Assembly: GCA_021809105.1 (NCBI GenBank)
Contig: JAKBAM010000013.1
Coordinates: 1-64,000 of the forward strand
Reading direction: 5' to 3'
Source: Actinomycetes bacterium
GTDB taxonomy: Bacteria; Actinomycetota; Acidimicrobiia; Acidimicrobiales; Palsa-688
Length of the DNA: 64,000 nucleotides
In this document: positions 61,657 through 64,000 of the stretch, piece by piece
How the letters are laid out: each line of letters opens with the position of its first letter
How positions within the stretch are numbered: the stretch's first letter is position 1
Translations under genes and position numbers: made by a program
Notes under the pieces: model-generated
Database searches by the model: none
Told to the model about the DNA's origin: nothing
What the model saw: the letters and a program-made list of their open reading frames with translations, nothing else

Positions 61657-64000
61657 TCACCCGAGACCCAAGCCCAGCTCGGCGGACGCTGGCGACACCC
61701 GACTCATGGGAGCCCGATCCCATTCCCGCAGCCCGGCCCGCCACACGGCCAGATCCGCCATCCGGTCGGGATGCCCTCCCGAACGCAGTGGGCGCCCACC
61801 CATCTCGTGGGTCCGGGCCAGCGCATCGCCACGCAGGTCGATGGCGGCACCCAATAGCCGCCACGAGGCCAGGTCGGCGGCGTGGACCTGGACCCATAGG
61901 TCGGTGGATCTGCAGGCGGCGTGTGACGCTCGGTCGAGGGGTGACCACTGCCGTCGCTCCTCCGCGAGCCGTGCCGCGGTCGCCGGCTGCGGAGGCGCAG
62001 CGGCCATTAGGCGCGCCGTGAGCCGCCGGAAGTCGCGATCAAGCGTCCCCACGGCTGCGGCTGCGGCCGTGGCCAGCGCGGCCGGATCGGGTGGTGGGAG
62101 CCTCGCGGCGAGGATGTCGAGGGATTCGGGGAGGCGACGACGCCCGGTGGGGGTGACCAGGGCTATCGCGATCACCGAGGTGCGCAGGTGGCGTACCGTC
62201 CCTGGGTCGCCGAGCAGCAGCAATTCCATGCCCGTCGTGGCGACCCGACTAGGGGTGGCCGCGTAGCCGTGACCTATGCGACGGGCGTCGTGGCGGTCGA
62301 TCCTGGCGGTTCCCTTTGGCCACTCGACGTGCAGGCGCGCTCGCTGGCTATCGACGGCTACCACTGTCCCGAAGGTTCCCGCGCCCACCCCTAGGCGCCG
62401 TAGGGCCATGACTCGGTCACCGGCCTGATACACCCGCCCGTCCGCCCGCAGCTCAGGTCCGTGCACCTCACCTCTGTCTGCGAGCCGTGAGCGAGCCTCG
62501 GCGTTGAGGGCTTCGACCTCGGCGGGACCGAGGCCGACCAGCATGGGGCGGCCACCGGGGGGGGTGTCCGCCCAACGGTCCACGAGAGCCCCGATGGCGT
62601 CGGTCGTACCGACGCCCAGACTGCATGCCAGCGCTGCGCCCGACACGGCGGGGGGATGGCATGTCACTGTGACGGCGCACGCCCGTCCCGGGTGTGCCAT
62701 GGCCGCTTCGTGGCCCGGGCCTCGCGCGCCCAGCAGCTCGGGTAGAGCGCCGCTGGCTGGCTGATGGCGAGCCGGGAGGGTGCCCCCTTCGACCAACACC
62801 AGCCGGGTTCCCGTCGCGCCGGCCTGCGCGATCAGGGTGCGCAGCTCGGGCGAGGGCCGGCGGTCGGCTCGGTCGACCACCAGCACCGAGGGCACCTCGC
62901 CGGGGCCGGGCGGCCGCAGCGCGCTCAGCGCCTCCCAACGCCGTAGCGCCGACGTGGGCGCCAGTACCCGGACGCGGTGGCCCGATGCCTCCCATGCCGA
63001 GCGAGCTGCGGCCAGGATGGCCGCCTGCGAGATCAGTCGGTTCGACCCCGGGCTGCCGGCGAGGACGACGACGCCGCCGTCCCCGGAGAGGATCCGCCGC
63101 GCCTCCGCCGCGCCTTGTGGGCCCAAGCGGTGCGACTGTACGAGCGCAGTAGCCACGCCGGCGTCCAAATCCCAACAGCCGTCATCCCTCGCTCCCTCAT
63201 GGCGGCTGCCAGCGGCAGCGGTGAGCACCTCCACGACATCTCGCTCCGCGGCCGGGGTCGTCCACCGGCCTGCGCCGGCGTAGGGGTCAGGGTCCGCGCA
63301 GAACCGTTCCACCCAGCGGTCGAGGTCCGAGGGGGATATGCCTGCGTCGCAGGTAGACACCAAGGCTCGTACGACGTCCAGCGCGGTGAACGTGGTGGAC
63401 CGCTCCCGCAGCCACTCTGTGACGGCCTCATGCAGCTCGTGCGATTGACGGGGACGGCTCAGTGCGGCCCGGCTTCGAGCCTCGGCGCAGATTGCGGCTG
63501 CTTCGGTCGATCCGAATCCGGCCGATCCGACTCGACTCTCCCATCCCGGGGCGGCCCCGGGAAGGTCCGGCTCCGACCGGCCCCGTGACGCCGCCCTCAC
63601 CGCCCGGCGCGCCGAACGGCGGCCAAGCTCCGGCTCCTCCCAGCCGCTGAGCACGCTGGTCACATCTCGGCTCCGGTAGCTGGCAACAGCTACGGCGGAA
63701 GGTGGAACCCCGTCGACATCTACCAGTCCAGTGCGGGCGCCACGGAGGCCGGCGTTCGCTCCGCCTCCGATCGGTAGCGTTCCACTGGGCGCTTCCACCG
63801 GTCGCCAACCAAAGGCGAGCCCGGCTTCGACCAACCGCTCCCGCAGGGCCAGGCGGTAGACGCCGCCCAGCGGGCGCATCGTCGGCCAGAGAGGGCTGCT
63901 CGCCAGTGCCGACCAGCGCTCGCCCCCGGTGAAGGCCAGGTTGGCCAAGATGACGTGGCTGTGCAGGTGCGGATCTCCCCCGTCGCTGACCCCGTGCTCG
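61657..64000 (-). CDS. MobF/TrwC-like relaxase with degenerate helicase domain (5' end off window)
   Basis: At least 780 residues are visible; the start lies beyond base 64000. The right edge encodes DPHLHSHVILANLA, the three-His metal site of TrwC-type relaxases. The C-terminal half keeps the RecD-like layout (VVVLAGSPGSNRLISQAAILAA at the Walker A place, VLVVDRAD at the Walker B place) but lacks the P-loop Gly-Lys-Ser/Thr and the acidic pair, so ATP hydrolysis is doubtful. No type IV secretion or plasmid genes are in the window. Could be a mobile-element remnant or a domesticated protein. Confidence 0.85.
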   Translation of the reverse strand, partial: EHGVSDGGDPHLHSHVILANLAFTGGERWSALASSPLWPTMRPLGGVYRLALRERLVEAGLAFGWRPVEAPSGTLPIGGGANAGLRGARTGLVDVDGVPPSAVAVASYRSRDVTSVLSGWEEPELGRRSARRAVRAASRGRSEPDLPGAAPGWESRVGSAGFGSTEAAAICAEARSRAALSRPRQSHELHEAVTEWLRERSTTFTALDVVRALVSTCDAGISPSDLDRWVERFCADPDPYAGAGRWTTPAAERDVVEVLTAAAGSRHEGARDDGCWDLDAGVATALVQSHRLGPQGAAEARRILSGDGGVVVLAGSPGSNRLISQAAILAAARSAWEASGHRVRVLAPTSALRRWEALSALRPPGPGEVPSVLVVDRADRRPSPELRTLIAQAGATGTRLVLVEGGTLPARHQPASGALPELLGARGPGHEAAMAHPGRACAVTVTCHPPAVSGAALACSLGVGTTDAIGALVDRWADTPPGGRPMLVGLGPAEVEALNAEARSRLADRGEVHGPELRADGRVYQAGDRVMALRRLGVGAGTFGTVVAVDSQRARLHVEWPKGTARIDRHDARRIGHGYAATPSRVATTGMELLLLGDPGTVRHLRTSVIAIALVTPTGRRRLPESLDILAARLPPPDPAALATAAAAAVGTLDRDFRRLTARLMAAAPPQPATAARLAEERRQWSPLDRASHAACRSTDLWVQVHAADLASWRLLGAAIDLRGDALARTHEMGGRPLRSGGHPDRMADLAVWRAGLREWDRAPMSRVSPASAELGLGLG

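Overview
The window is high-GC, densely packed chromosomal DNA from an actinobacterium. HemQ, a CysO-like sulfur carrier, a LytR_C protein, a DUF3263 protein, MMPL, GpgS, actinobacterial-type HelD and RskA/ECF pairs all point that way. An Acidimicrobiia-like lineage is possible, but I cannot prove it from the sequence. Most genes sit in short operons whose stop and start codons overlap (ATGA or GTGA). There is no clear genomic island. The only mobility-type gene is a MobF-like relaxase cut by the right edge. Layout: 1-7.5 kb holds thiamine and queuosine biosynthesis on the minus strand: thiE-thiO-thiS-thiG-tenI behind one TPP riboswitch, and thiC-queC-queE-queD behind a second, with queF converging between them. 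7.6-18 kb holds an epimerase, two tandem 47-residue membrane proteins, lgt, an MMPL exporter with a CsoR-family repressor, an aldo/keto reductase, an SRPBCC protein, an esterase, and a four-gene operon of secreted-repeat lipoprotein, Pro/Ala peptide, ECF sigma and anti-sigma. 18-29 kb holds tRNA-Thr beside a heptanucleotide repeat, a NuoF-like/ferredoxin pair, trehalose (otsB, otsA) and glucosylglycerate-type genes (glycerate kinase, gpgS), a SAM riboswitch driving a threonine-synthase-like gene plus a CysO-like carrier, and groEL with a perfect CIRCE element. 29-45 kb holds an aldolase-hemQ-larE operon, a CoA-disulfide-reductase-like enzyme, a Nudix protein, PAC2, lhr-nei, chorismate mutase, citrate synthase and tesB. 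45-51 kb is a glycan or glycolipid gene group. 51-64 kb holds hemY-hemE, helD, a GT2, pyrE, pdxH, a rhodanese, a primary-like sigma factor, a lipoprotein, a YbhN-type membrane protein and the relaxase fragment. How the genes work together: hemE, hemY and hemQ fit the coproporphyrin-dependent heme route. The thi genes cover both halves of thiamine, and the que genes make preQ0 and preQ1. The most intriguing unit is the SAM-I riboswitch, the fold-type II PLP enzyme and the CysO-like carrier, which could be a carrier-protein route for sulfur into homocysteine. Other notable signals are a ThiS ending in Gly-Gly-Cys, a CsoR-family repressor without the metal-binding His (CstR-like) controlling an exporter, several genes with no canonical start codon, and a perfect 15-bp hairpin built from TTGATCAA boxes.
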